In this document: positions 44,694 to 54,049 of the stretch, one piece after another
How positions within the stretch are numbered: the stretch's first letter is position 1
How the letters are laid out: each line of letters starts with the position of its first letter
NCBI RefSeq assembly: GCF_002933875.1
Contig: NZ_BFAV01000155.1
Location: 20,452 to 84,451 of the forward strand
Origin: Desulfocucumis palustris
Lineage (GTDB): Bacteria > Bacillota > Desulfotomaculia > Desulfotomaculales > Desulfocucumaceae
DNA length: 64,000 nt
Direction: 5' to 3'
The notes under the pieces: model-generated
Database searches by the model: none
Seen by the model: the letters and a program-made list of their open reading frames with translations, nothing else
Told to the model about the DNA's origin: nothing
Program-made: the position numbers and the translations under genes

Positions 44694-44912
44694 GTCTGTT
44701 CCTTAATGTACGGAGCAGCACCAGTCATTTTTACCTGGGAGCAGAAGTTACAACATTAGCTACTACGGCAGTTGCCGCGATCCCGGTGTCGAACTTTTTA
44801 GCGCTGGGCATGTCATACAGAGCCGGTGCTTTTTCATCACCGGAGTTTATTTAGCAAGAAAATACTGCAAAAAGACAGGAATATATTTTCAAATAAAACA
44901 TGAATCTTATAG

Positions 44913-45860
44913 TTAATTTGAGATATCCCTGGCGGAGTTATCATCCACTTGTCTAACACTTAAAACAACACCGGCAATAACAATCGCCCCACCTATTAAT
45001 TGGTTAACCCGTATCACTTCATGGAGGAAAATTACTGAGGATATGACGCCAAATACAGGTACAAGGTTCAATAAGGTCACGGCAGAGCTTGGAGACAACT
45101 TGCGCAGTCCGAAATTATATAGCACAAATGCAGTAACAGAGCAGAATATTCCTAAATAAAGCAGTACCAAAAATGATGTTAATGTCGGTATCTGCCAGCT
45201 TGCTCTTTCGACCAATGCCAGCGGTATAAATGCAATCGTTCCTGCGACGGTTTGGTAAAAAGACACGGTAATCATGGAATATTTTTTTACCACTTTTCGA
45301 GTCACGAAATTGTAAAACGCCCAGACTATTCCTGTTGCTATTAATATAATATTACCTATTAGCTGTTGCTTTCCTCCATCCCCATGGTTGCTGTCAACTA
45401 ACAGGTAAACTCCTACGATAGCCGTTGCAATTCCAAATAACTTTACCCATGAAATTTTCGTTCTGTAAAGTAATAATTCAAAAAGAGCGGTAATTGCAGG
45501 GTAAGAAGCTACAATAAGGGCGGCATTTGAAGCTGTGGTTAACTTTACCCCAATATTCTCCAAAGCAAAATATATTGTAATTCCAAGTATCCCGCTAACT
45601 GAAATAAGCCCCATGTCTTTCACAGTAGGCTTTGTAAAGTCCCTCTTAATCAGGAAAATTATCCCTAGAACCACAGTGGCAATAACAAAGCGTGCCGCAC
45701 CCAGGGTTAAAGGTGAAAACGAAGTATAGGCTATTTTTGTTCCGACAAAAGATGTACTCCATATGATAATGGCGAGTATTGCAGCTAAAAAATACGAACT
45801 ATCTTTCGAGATTTTTACTGTTTTTAAACTTTTGTTTTGTGGTTCGACAATTGTAGCCAT
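44913..45860 (-). CDS. DMT-family exporter (two EamA domains)
   Basis: This 315-residue membrane protein has ten transmembrane helices arranged as two EamA repeats (IIWSTSFVGTKIAYTSFSPL in the first, TGIVWAFYNFVTRKVVKKY in the second). Such proteins export amino acids or metabolites; the substrate is unknown. ATG 45860 is preferred over TTG 45884 because GGAGGAG lies 8 nt upstream. It is divergent from a TrmB-type regulator, with an inverted repeat between the two genes. Confidence 0.85.
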   Translation of the reverse strand: MATIVEPQNKSLKTVKISKDSSYFLAAILAIIIWSTSFVGTKIAYTSFSPLTLGAARFVIATVVLGIIFLIKRDFTKPTVKDMGLISVSGILGITIYFALENIGVKLTTASNAALIVASYPAITALFELLLYRTKISWVKLFGIATAIVGVYLLVDSNHGDGGKQQLIGNIILIATGIVWAFYNFVTRKVVKKYSMITVSFYQTVAGTIAFIPLALVERASWQIPTLTSFLVLLYLGIFCSVTAFVLYNFGLRKLSPSSAVTLLNLVPVFGVISSVIFLHEVIRVNQLIGGAIVIAGVVLSVRQVDDNSARDISN

Positions 45861-45936
45861 TTTTAAAACTCCTCCAGCTAACATAAATAAGTAATGGCAC
45901 TAATTTTTACCAGAAACATAAACCATCAGCATTATA

Positions 45937-45962
45937 TTAGTAACTAACTTGGTAGCTACTAA
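45937..45962. promoter_or_regulatory. inverted repeat, probable TrmB operator
   Basis: TTAGTAACTA and TAGCTACTAA are complementary at 9 of 10 positions around a 6-nt spacer. The site lies in the divergent promoter region of the exporter and the TrmB gene, about 76 nt and 86 nt from their starts. A TATACT -10 for the regulator gene is at 46006-46011. Confidence 0.55.
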
Positions 45963-46047
45963 ACATCATATATTCCAGACATTTTTTTTGTCAAGTATTT
46001 AATGGTATACTAAGTTGACTTGCTTTAAAGTTTGGGGAGAAAGACTT

Positions 46048-46884
46048 ATGAAACCTGATATAATAAAAATTTTACAGGATTTGGGATTTACAGAGTATGA
46101 GTCAAAAACATATTTAGCTTTACTTGAGAAATCACCCATTTCAGGATATGCCGTCGCTTTAAATTCAGGAGTCCCCAGGTCTAAAATTTATGAAGTATTG
46201 GGTGGATTGGTAGCACGTGGAGAGGTCATTATGAGCCCTGGGACCCCTGCATTATACACTCCGCTGCCTCCGAAAGAGTTACTGGAAAAAAGACGGCGTA
46301 AAGCGGAAACTACACTTGATCTGGCTCAAAATGCCCTTGAACAATATATGTATAATAAAGAAAACAGAGAAAACATTTGGAATATTACAGGACGAAAGGA
46401 TATATTAGACCGTGTCAGGGAAGTCATAAGAAACGCAAAAGGACATATTCTGGTTGAAATATGGAAGGAAGATGCGGAAGAATTAAAGGAAGAATTTATG
46501 GAAGCATCAAAAAATGGCGTTAAAATACTAATCGTAGCTTATGGAAATTTGGAATTTGGCTTTGTGCAGGTTTACCAACACGACCTCAGCGAAGAAATAA
46601 CCGGCGAATGGGGCGGGCGTTGGATTGTTTTGAGTGCTGACGGCAGGGAAATTGTGGCAGGAATAGTGTCGTTAGGGGATGACAGCCGTGCCGCATGGAC
46701 AATGCACCCGGGTTTAGTCATGCCTATGACCGAGGTTATTAAACATGACATTTATATTATGGAAATACTAAAGGAGCACCGTACTATTCTCGAAACCAGT
46801 TTTGGCCCAAATCTTATTCACCTCCGTAACCGTTTTAAGTTCGGCTCGACAGGGGTTAGTATTGCATCCAAATTGGGAATGTGA
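46048..46884 (+). CDS. TrmB-family transcriptional regulator
   Basis: This 278-residue protein has an N-terminal winged helix (LQDLGFTEYESKTYLALLE, ISGYAVALNSGVPRSKIYEVL) of the TrmB type and a C-terminal PLD-like sensor domain (HILVEIWKEDAEELKEEF, GVKILIVAYG). TrmB proteins bind sugars or other small effectors. The sole neighbouring gene is the divergent EamA exporter, so it probably controls that gene and itself. ATG 46048 follows GGGGAGAAAG. The AT-richness of this pair exceeds that of the core genes, consistent with transfer. Confidence 0.9.
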   Translation: MKPDIIKILQDLGFTEYESKTYLALLEKSPISGYAVALNSGVPRSKIYEVLGGLVARGEVIMSPGTPALYTPLPPKELLEKRRRKAETTLDLAQNALEQYMYNKENRENIWNITGRKDILDRVREVIRNAKGHILVEIWKEDAEELKEEFMEASKNGVKILIVAYGNLEFGFVQVYQHDLSEEITGEWGGRWIVLSADGREIVAGIVSLGDDSRAAWTMHPGLVMPMTEVIKHDIYIMEILKEHRTILETSFGPNLIHLRNRFKFGSTGVSIASKLGM

Positions 46885-46888
46885 AAAT

Positions 46889-47011
46889 ATGAAATTAAAA
46901 ATTTTGAGAGATAGTTTTCGTGTTCGTGGAATTCTCTTGAGTGGTATCTTATATGTCCCGGCCGGGGTGGAAATAGAATATGTCCTAACTCCTCGGACAA
47001 AACACATTTAG
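46889..47011 (+). CDS. possible 40-residue peptide after the TrmB gene
   Basis: An ATG 4 nt after the trmB-like stop codon opens a 40-residue frame (KLKILRDSFRVRGILLSGIL start). The ribosome site is weak, and the C-terminus overlaps sequence without other signals. It may be a coupled small peptide or the trace of a truncated gene. Confidence 0.25.
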   Translation: MKLKILRDSFRVRGILLSGILYVPAGVEIEYVLTPRTKHI

Positions 47012-47068
47012 GACTAAACATGTTCGTGACATATTTTGCACATTACTCATAATCTCTTAGTATCAGGT

Positions 47069-48574
47069 TTATATCAGCTCCACCGTAATATCTTCGTGTC
47101 TTTTTTCATAAAACACCATGCGCCACTCCACCTTGTCCGCCGGCTCAAAGTGCAGTGCGGAGCAGGCTGCATGGAGCTGGCCTTGGCCGCTGCCGCCGGA
47201 AATGATGGCAGTCGGACCATCCGCGCCGCCAATGATGCCGATGCAAATGCTGCCAGATGCCTGCGGCTCATAGGGATAGGTGCGCTTCTGCCGGGGTTGG
47301 TCGGAACGGACGCAATCAGTGACAGTGAATGCACTATCAGGCAGATCCGGCGAGAGCGTATAGCGCATCACAGTATAGTGCGTCGGGAGTTCCTGATTTT
47401 GCCTGACAAAATGCTCACGGGACATTTCCTGCCGCTCATATTCCTGCACGGTCAGCGTATGCTGTGCGCCGGTGGTCGGGTGTGTAAACGCGATGCGCTC
47501 ACCAGGCGCTGATCCATGGAAATGCGGTCCCGTCATAGCGACAGGCTCCTGTATCAGAGTTACGCTGAGCGTCGTTAGCGGCGGTTTGCGTTTCTTCGTC
47601 CAGGGAAAAGCAGCGCGCCAGATTGCCCAGCCATAGGCAGGATCAAGGCCATAATGCCGGGTCGCGCTCTTGGCCTCAAGGTCGTTGCCCTCCGGGAAGC
47701 AGGGATTCCATGACACGCCGCAGCCATGAGATACTGAAAGGACAGTTCCATTCAACACAACTTCAGCATTTATATTGATGAACAGCGGATTTTCTCCATC
47801 GATCTGCATCTGCTGTTCATCGGTAAAGTCGGCTCCATCGTTCTCAATAGAGAGATTCCACTTGTCCACAAAGGAACGGATGCGCTCAGTTGGAACCTGT
47901 ACGCAAAAGTCTACGACCAGGCCTTTACTGCAGATGTAAATCGCCGGAATATACCAGACTTCATCGTTCCAGACAAACTGCTTATCGAGAGAAATTTCCT
48001 TGCCGGCTCTTTCACGGCCATGACGCCCCCAAAAGTTGCCGTCAAAGTAAACCCTCCATTCGGGTATCTTCGGCTCGGCAGGAACCCACTCATAGTAATC
48101 TTCCGTATATTTGATGCGACTGTAATCAAACCCAGCCTGCAGCTTTTTGATATAAGCAAAGGGCTGCTCCATTGGCGCGAGCAACAGCATCTCCCGAATG
48201 GCATCCAGCACAGCCTGCTGTTCAGCGGTAAGAGGATTGTCCTGCAGGAAGGCGTCAAACTGCGCCTGTTCCCAACAGTACACCTGCTCCAGTGCCGCAG
48301 CATCGCCGCAAGCCAGCAGGAGCCGCAGAAAGTCCATAAAATCTCTTGCCACCGGTTGCACATAGTTTCCCGGTGTGTTCATCGGGCTGACGGCAAACAC
48401 CATTTCGCCAAAGCCACGTACGAAGCAATAGTGGATACCATCCACACCGGCCCAGCCAATCACTTTCGCACCCTTGGGTGTGCAGAAGTAGTTGCTTTTG
48501 CTCTCGCCACGATCCAAGCCAATGCGGGAGCCGTCAATATTCAGTTTCAGATATCTTTCATAAATGGTTGCCAT
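47069..48574 (-). CDS. hypothetical protein with an OadB-like GGADGPTA motif
   Basis: This 501-residue soluble protein belongs to no family I recognise with certainty. The N-terminal half includes LDRGESKSNYFCTPKGAKV and IHYCFVRGFGEMVFAVSP; the middle is rich in Trp, Tyr and Phe (DFCVQVPTERIRSFVDKW). Near the C-terminus (DNA 47204-47242) it carries IGIIGGADGPTAI, a signature otherwise known from the membrane beta subunit of sodium-pumping decarboxylases, although no membrane helix is present here. GAGG lies just upstream of two tandem ATGs (48577, 48574). Base composition and neighbours suggest an acquired gene. Confidence 0.6.
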   Translation of the reverse strand: MATIYERYLKLNIDGSRIGLDRGESKSNYFCTPKGAKVIGWAGVDGIHYCFVRGFGEMVFAVSPMNTPGNYVQPVARDFMDFLRLLLACGDAAALEQVYCWEQAQFDAFLQDNPLTAEQQAVLDAIREMLLLAPMEQPFAYIKKLQAGFDYSRIKYTEDYYEWVPAEPKIPEWRVYFDGNFWGRHGRERAGKEISLDKQFVWNDEVWYIPAIYICSKGLVVDFCVQVPTERIRSFVDKWNLSIENDGADFTDEQQMQIDGENPLFININAEVVLNGTVLSVSHGCGVSWNPCFPEGNDLEAKSATRHYGLDPAYGWAIWRAAFPWTKKRKPPLTTLSVTLIQEPVAMTGPHFHGSAPGERIAFTHPTTGAQHTLTVQEYERQEMSREHFVRQNQELPTHYTVMRYTLSPDLPDSAFTVTDCVRSDQPRQKRTYPYEPQASGSICIGIIGGADGPTAIISGGSGQGQLHAACSALHFEPADKVEWRMVFYEKRHEDITVELI

Positions 48575-48796
48575 CATGACCTCGCGTTCTATGTATTCCC
48601 TGACTAATCTGGATTTATTGCCTGTCCCAGTAAAGTAGGGAGATTTGCTGTCGTTGGGTGTGATCCCATTTTTGCTAGTAATACATGGGCTGCAACTGCT
48701 TCCATTAAGTCTTTACCAGTAACTACAATATAGATAACATGTAATTTGACGATTTGCATATTAATGGTCAAATCGTAAAGCAGTGTTTTTTAACCC

Positions 48797-49110
48797 TCAA
48801 TACAAAAAGGATTCCGGGCATCCAATACCTCTTGTATAATCACAATCGGATCTGATGCAGTCATCTAAGATTTCAGGGTTATTTTGAAAATCCAGATTGG
48901 GCAGACTCTTAAATATATAAACCAGATATTCATAAGGATCCAAATCATTGGCAGTCGCCGTTTCAATAATGCTGAATACCAGGAAGGCGTTTTCTCGCTG
49001 GATGCACCGAAACGCTGCTTGGCCATCTGCAGGAGTGCCTGGGTCAAGCTTCAACGTTACGTTCCAGATCTTCAATCCGTTTCTGTTTATCTCATTTTCT
49101 TTGAGAAGCA
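48797..49110 (-). mobile_element. IS66-family transposase remnant
   Basis: On the minus strand, pieces in different frames resemble IS66 TnpC. An N-terminal part (KQKRIEDLER in one frame, then QALLQMAKQRFGASSEKT in another) is fused to the extreme C-terminus (VFSIIETATANDLDPYEYL, then YIFKSLPNLDF). The catalytic middle of about 350 residues is deleted and at least two frameshifts are present. This is a dead copy. Confidence 0.7.
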
Positions 49111-49129
49111 TCTTTTCTGAATATTCCGC

Positions 49130-49382
49130 GTGAGGTTGAATAGCTCGACCGCACGAGTTGAACACCTCGACCACCAAGATTGAACACGGTTACCGGCGCC
49201 TTTGAACACCACACACGCGGTACTATGTTGTTACACGCAAGTGCGTGAATACAACATAGGAGGTCATCAATATGACCAATTACCGCGATATTCTAAGGCT
49301 TGCTATTTGTTCCACCGCTTACCTGTTTGCAAGTATATCTGATAATTATCAACAACCCATATATCTATCCAATTCACTCTAA
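49130..49382 (+). mobile_element. IS21-family left end with truncated istA
   Basis: Four copies of an NTTGAAYA motif begin at 49135, 49157, 49179 and 49201, exactly 22 nt apart. The first three are followed by CTCGACC/GGTTACC-like bases, the subterminal repeat arrangement of IS21 ends bound by IstA. A GGAGG then precedes ATG 49272, which starts MTNYRDILRL, the typical N-terminus of IstA. The frame changes character at once and ends at 49382. The rest of the element is gone. Confidence 0.65.
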
Positions 49383-49447
49383 TGGGTGTTGTTGTGTATC
49401 TACAAAGATTTCTCTGAATCATCCATTTTCTATAAGTGAGTGGTGTG

Positions 49448-52400
49448 TTATAAACTCTTCCCTACGGTAGTTTTTAAAAACTCACCATTGGTAAAAAGAT
49501 TATTAATTAACTCTTCTACTTTGCCCCACCCAAAATACCCTGAGTGACAGCAGGTATTCCTTAGCTCCCTGAAATCAAGCAGATCTCTGTAATATGTGTC
49601 CCACCACTTTTTATCACATAGCTCGTTATTATGCGTTGCCTGTCTCTGCACCAACTGCTCTCGCTTACTTTCCTCCTTCAAAACCTGTGTGAAGGTTCCA
49701 ACAGTCGCCTTTTCAGGCTGTATCTGAGACAATCTGGTCCTATTGGTACTTAGATTCGGGAAAAGCTTCTGAAAGCTGGGCAGCAGACAGTCTTTTAGCT
49801 GCAGTTCCATTGCTTTGCACAACATGATGCCGCTGCAGGAGTAATCCATATGCTCCAATTGATATCGGTCTTTTAGCAATGCAAAAAGGGAATAGAGCTT
49901 GAGGCCCCATGTAATCCTCTGCTTCACCTTTGGCTCAATGCGTTGCAGATGGAGCCGTGAAAGGCCAAATGTGGCCAAATCTTCTTTCGGCAGATTATTC
50001 TGGTCGGTCCATATGTCAGAAATCGCCTTCAAAAAGGTGCTGACCATAACATCGTTGATCTCATCTTCCACCTGAAAGGACTCGCCGGATGGAACCTGCT
50101 TCAGCAAAGATTTTACCTGGCTTTGGTTAGCGGCTGACTCCGGGTGCTCAGCAATTTCGTGTAACGCACGGATGGCATAACTGTCCATGATGCATTTTAC
50201 CTGCTGCATCACATTGGAATGCTGCCAAACGATATAGTCTCCAATGATGTACAAGCGGTACTTGGCTCTGGTGACAGCGACATTTACAATGTTTGTGTTT
50301 ACCCAGCGCACCGCGGGAAGAGCATTTTTATCGCAGCCGAGTAGGAAGATTACCTCGTCGGCCTCCTTTCCCTGAAAGGTATGGACAGTGCCAATATGGG
50401 TCTCCGCCCAATCCTTAATACGCCTGTTGTCCCGGTATTCGGGCGAGTTTTTCAGTTCTTTCTTGAGGCCCTCCTTTACTGTGGTAAAGGGAGAGATCAT
50501 ATACAGGCTCGGCGTTTCCTCTGTTTTCGAAAACGCCTGCAAAATAAGCTCTATTGCCTTCTGGCCCTGTGTCTTCACATAGTGGTCTTTGGCCTTGCTG
50601 TTGTTTTCGGTACCACACACATTGATCCAGCGGGAACTCTCCAGACAGAAGTTTGCCTCATCTTCCGGTTTGGGCTTCTGCGTCTGCTGCTTCATAGTGT
50701 TGTCATACGAGATGGCGTTCGATATTTCATACATAGGGCTGATGCATCTCCGGTGCACCACCAAGGGGCATCCGACCCAGGTTTTATGCTCTCCCGATGG
50801 ATCCGTGTAGTATGTACCGATGGGGTTGATGCGATCTGCAAATTCCTGAACGGAACGGCTCTTTGATTGATATAACTGGTTTTCATCATTGCAGATGATT
50901 TTTTTAATTGTATTCATCTCTGCGGTAACAACCGGTTCCACCTGCTTTGGGTCACCCACAACAATGGCACGCTGGCAACGGTACAAAGCTCCCAGTGCCA
51001 TTTGGGGCTGGGCCTGACCTGCTTCATCAATAATTAGCAGGCCAATCTCGCCCCGTTGCTTGATATCCGACAGCATGCTACCCACAGAGGCAAAGGTTGT
51101 GGAAAGCACGGGCGTCAATAGAAAAAGGGTATTCAACAATGCGCTAAAGCAGCTTTCCCGGTCTCTGAAAGAGAAAGTCGCCAACTTGTCCTCGTTGTCT
51201 TTTTTCAAGCGCCACATTAGAGCGAGATTCTTGATGTTGAAAAAACAGGACTTGGAAGCCAAAAGAAAGTTCTTATGCACCTGCAAGGCAAGGTGAAACA
51301 GCTTTTCCCGCTCCCGGTTATACTCAATGGTAAACCATGGATTCAAAACCTGTGCTTTGGTGTTTTTTACTTCCGATTTGCTGTCGTACATTTGCCAAAA
51401 TGCTTCGTCCAGAACAGTCATTTGGTGTAAAATATCTTCTGCCTTTTTGGCAGCCTGCAAAATGCCCTGATAATCCACCTGGACCTTTTTAATCGCATTC
51501 TTAGCATCAGCTATCGATTGATGCATCTGATCCATTTGGGCGGCGGATGTTTTTGTTAGGTCGATAGCTTCCTGCCGCTCCCGATTAATCCGTTCTGCTT
51601 GTAAGGACAGCTCATCGCAGCGTTTTTCTTGTGCTTGCATTTGCATAAGGATTTGCTGTAACTGGTTGTTATGCTTATAATATATTTCTTCCTTCCGGGA
51701 AAGCTCGGCATATTTTTCATCAATGGTTTTGATAAGCATGCTGACTTTTCCAATTAGCCCGAAAAACCAGTCTTTCACACCGCGCTTACCCTCAAGCTCC
51801 ATGATTTCCTGTCGAACGTCTTGGATGTTGCTCACTGATTCCTGTATAAGATTTAACTGACGTTCTTTTTGTGTTTGCAGAGAACCAGCCGTTTGTGTTG
51901 CCTCTTGTTCTGCTACCGCCAATTCTTGTTGTTGGCGCTCCAATTCCGCAGTCTTTGCTTGAAGCTGCTTGATATGCTGTCTATTTTTCTCTATCGTTTC
52001 GAACAGATGGCTACATTGCTGTTCAAGCTGGGATTTTTTCTTCAAAAAATCACATCTCGCGTGACTGACGGTCCCAATACGCCGCTGTATTCCTTCCACT
52101 GTGGCAAGCTGATTTTTGAATTGCCGCACGGCTTCGGTATACTGCCCTTTGCGCTCGGTAATTTTATCATTCGTGCCAAAATCCTGGATATAAGGAAGGA
52201 GAACCTTTTGAGCATAGTGAGTTATATTGCTTGCCTTACCGAACGGCGCGGAGATGATTCCCCAGCGGTTCTGCTCTGTTTTTGGCTTCACCATATCATT
52301 GGCGTATTTGGTGAAGTAAATATCGGAATACGATTCAAAACAATATTGGTTTTGCTCGCCATTCCAGACTTTATGGTCCTCTGTATGGGTGGCTTCCTGT

Positions 52401-53875
52401 ATATCAAACAGCTTACGTACCTCATGCAAACCGCTACAAACCGCTGGATCATCTTTCTCATCCGCCATCAGTCCCTTGCACAAAGCCGTTCCGTCGGGCA
52501 ACTCTTTTGTGATGTTTTCAACTGCCGCGTTATTGCAGGAGGCAACCAGCATCCCATATTTTTTGAGCTCGCTGTTTTTTAGTTCGTAGTATACATTGTG
52601 ATGATTGCTGTACCCATTTTTTGATTTGTCGCCGTCCTGGAAGCGTTTTTCTACAAACGCATTATCGGGATTGTTGTACTGCACCAAAATCTTAGCCCGC
52701 TCAACAAGATTGCCTGCGATAATTTCCTTTAAAAGCGTGGTCTTCCCTGTGCCGGGAGGGCCATTGACCGAAAAAATGGGTCTGCCGGTTTCCTCCGGAT
52801 GCATGCCAAAATTGACAGCCAGCTGCTGCATAAACGCCGGCATGTATTTTGAGGGCCATTTTCCTGTTGGTGCCAGAGCAACGTCAAAATACCGGTTGAA
52901 GAAATCTTCCCGGTTAGCCTGATTACTTCCCTCCCAGCCTTTTCGGATATCCACTCGTTTAGAAAAATCAATCCAGCTGGTTTCTTTGTGCTCTTCGGCG
53001 TAAGCACCTACAATATAATCGATGAACGCCTCTTGCACAGCATCTTTGCTGCGGAGGGGACGGTGTAGAATATTGCTGTTAAGGATCATCTGCAAATCAT
53101 TCGTGAAAAAGCTTTTGCCCAGATCACTGAAATAAAGCGAGTCATCGTCTTTAGCCTTGTCCTCTTCGGATTGGTATCTTTTGTATATCATGACACCTTC
53201 CAATGTTACGGAATCGCTGCTGCCGAAAAGCGGGAGGATATATGAATTTGCAACGGAATAAAATAGCTGTTGCAGTAACTCGGAAGACAGTGCTTGTCCG
53301 CTACGTTTTCCGTCCGCGTCGCTATGCATCAGTTGTTCTTCCATCGAGGACATGTCTATGCCGTAATTATTCAATGACAGAAACCCTGCCAAGTCTTCGT
53401 TGCTTACCTTACCTGTGCAATGTTGTAAGCGTGCGATTCCCCAAATCAGCGGAGAAATGCTGAGACTCTTTTCAATATAAGTACCCTGCGAATCACACTT
53501 GAGCCCAATTAAGCAAATTTTGCTGTAATCCTTCTCGACAGCGTCATCCCCCAGGCCAAATTTCTGCTTGAGATATTCATCACATTCCCCCCGGCGCACC
53601 TTCCCCATGCAGATACAAACTTCATCAGACATTTCCAGATGTGCCGAATAGGTTTGGGAGTCGTCCTCAAAAGCGACAACTGGGCCTTTCTCCTTCGGGG
53701 AGAACGAATGATATATGGTGATTTGTTTACGCCAATTGGTTTTTCCATCTGCCACTTTCTTGTTGTTATCCTGATTTTCTTTGCTTTCCACAGGGAAGTT
53801 AGCCTGGTCAAGAAATTCAACCAAATACCAATATTTCAAAATCTTAGCGGCAAAGTCATATTTGTCAATATCCAT
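49448..53875 (-). CDS. large SF1 helicase with coiled-coil insertion and C-terminal HEPN-like domain
   Basis: This is a 1475-residue protein. The first about 330 residues are unrecognised. The helicase core of the UPF1/DNA2 class has Walker A NGPPGTGKTTLL (371-382), motif II LLIIDEAGQAQ (about 947-957), motif III VVGDPKQVEPV and motif VI NVAVTRAKYRLY. A long coiled coil (about 575-820) splits the two RecA folds. The last about 190 residues are helical and contain RNTCCH (R1439-H1444; DNA 49544-49561), the R-x4-H active-site pattern of HEPN ribonucleases. ATG 53875 is preferred (AAGGA upstream). A helicase coupled to an RNase suggests anti-phage defence, which is inference. Confidence 0.8.
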   Translation of the reverse strand: MDIDKYDFAAKILKYWYLVEFLDQANFPVESKENQDNNKKVADGKTNWRKQITIYHSFSPKEKGPVVAFEDDSQTYSAHLEMSDEVCICMGKVRRGECDEYLKQKFGLGDDAVEKDYSKICLIGLKCDSQGTYIEKSLSISPLIWGIARLQHCTGKVSNEDLAGFLSLNNYGIDMSSMEEQLMHSDADGKRSGQALSSELLQQLFYSVANSYILPLFGSSDSVTLEGVMIYKRYQSEEDKAKDDDSLYFSDLGKSFFTNDLQMILNSNILHRPLRSKDAVQEAFIDYIVGAYAEEHKETSWIDFSKRVDIRKGWEGSNQANREDFFNRYFDVALAPTGKWPSKYMPAFMQQLAVNFGMHPEETGRPIFSVNGPPGTGKTTLLKEIIAGNLVERAKILVQYNNPDNAFVEKRFQDGDKSKNGYSNHHNVYYELKNSELKKYGMLVASCNNAAVENITKELPDGTALCKGLMADEKDDPAVCSGLHEVRKLFDIQEATHTEDHKVWNGEQNQYCFESYSDIYFTKYANDMVKPKTEQNRWGIISAPFGKASNITHYAQKVLLPYIQDFGTNDKITERKGQYTEAVRQFKNQLATVEGIQRRIGTVSHARCDFLKKKSQLEQQCSHLFETIEKNRQHIKQLQAKTAELERQQQELAVAEQEATQTAGSLQTQKERQLNLIQESVSNIQDVRQEIMELEGKRGVKDWFFGLIGKVSMLIKTIDEKYAELSRKEEIYYKHNNQLQQILMQMQAQEKRCDELSLQAERINRERQEAIDLTKTSAAQMDQMHQSIADAKNAIKKVQVDYQGILQAAKKAEDILHQMTVLDEAFWQMYDSKSEVKNTKAQVLNPWFTIEYNREREKLFHLALQVHKNFLLASKSCFFNIKNLALMWRLKKDNEDKLATFSFRDRESCFSALLNTLFLLTPVLSTTFASVGSMLSDIKQRGEIGLLIIDEAGQAQPQMALGALYRCQRAIVVGDPKQVEPVVTAEMNTIKKIICNDENQLYQSKSRSVQEFADRINPIGTYYTDPSGEHKTWVGCPLVVHRRCISPMYEISNAISYDNTMKQQTQKPKPEDEANFCLESSRWINVCGTENNSKAKDHYVKTQGQKAIELILQAFSKTEETPSLYMISPFTTVKEGLKKELKNSPEYRDNRRIKDWAETHIGTVHTFQGKEADEVIFLLGCDKNALPAVRWVNTNIVNVAVTRAKYRLYIIGDYIVWQHSNVMQQVKCIMDSYAIRALHEIAEHPESAANQSQVKSLLKQVPSGESFQVEDEINDVMVSTFLKAISDIWTDQNNLPKEDLATFGLSRLHLQRIEPKVKQRITWGLKLYSLFALLKDRYQLEHMDYSCSGIMLCKAMELQLKDCLLPSFQKLFPNLSTNRTRLSQIQPEKATVGTFTQVLKEESKREQLVQRQATHNNELCDKKWWDTYYRDLLDFRELRNTCCHSGYFGWGKVEELINNLFTNGEFLKTTVGKSL

Positions 53876-54049
53876 GGTATTTCCTTTCCGCAAAAACATA
53901 TAATTTATTTGCCATTGAGCAAATAAAGAAAAATACGATATATTGCAATTGATTTAATTTGAGTATCGTATTATTGCTATAATCGCTAACTTCACAAACT
54001 GCCCATTATTAGCCTAATTGGTATATGTATAAAGGATGATGAGAATATT

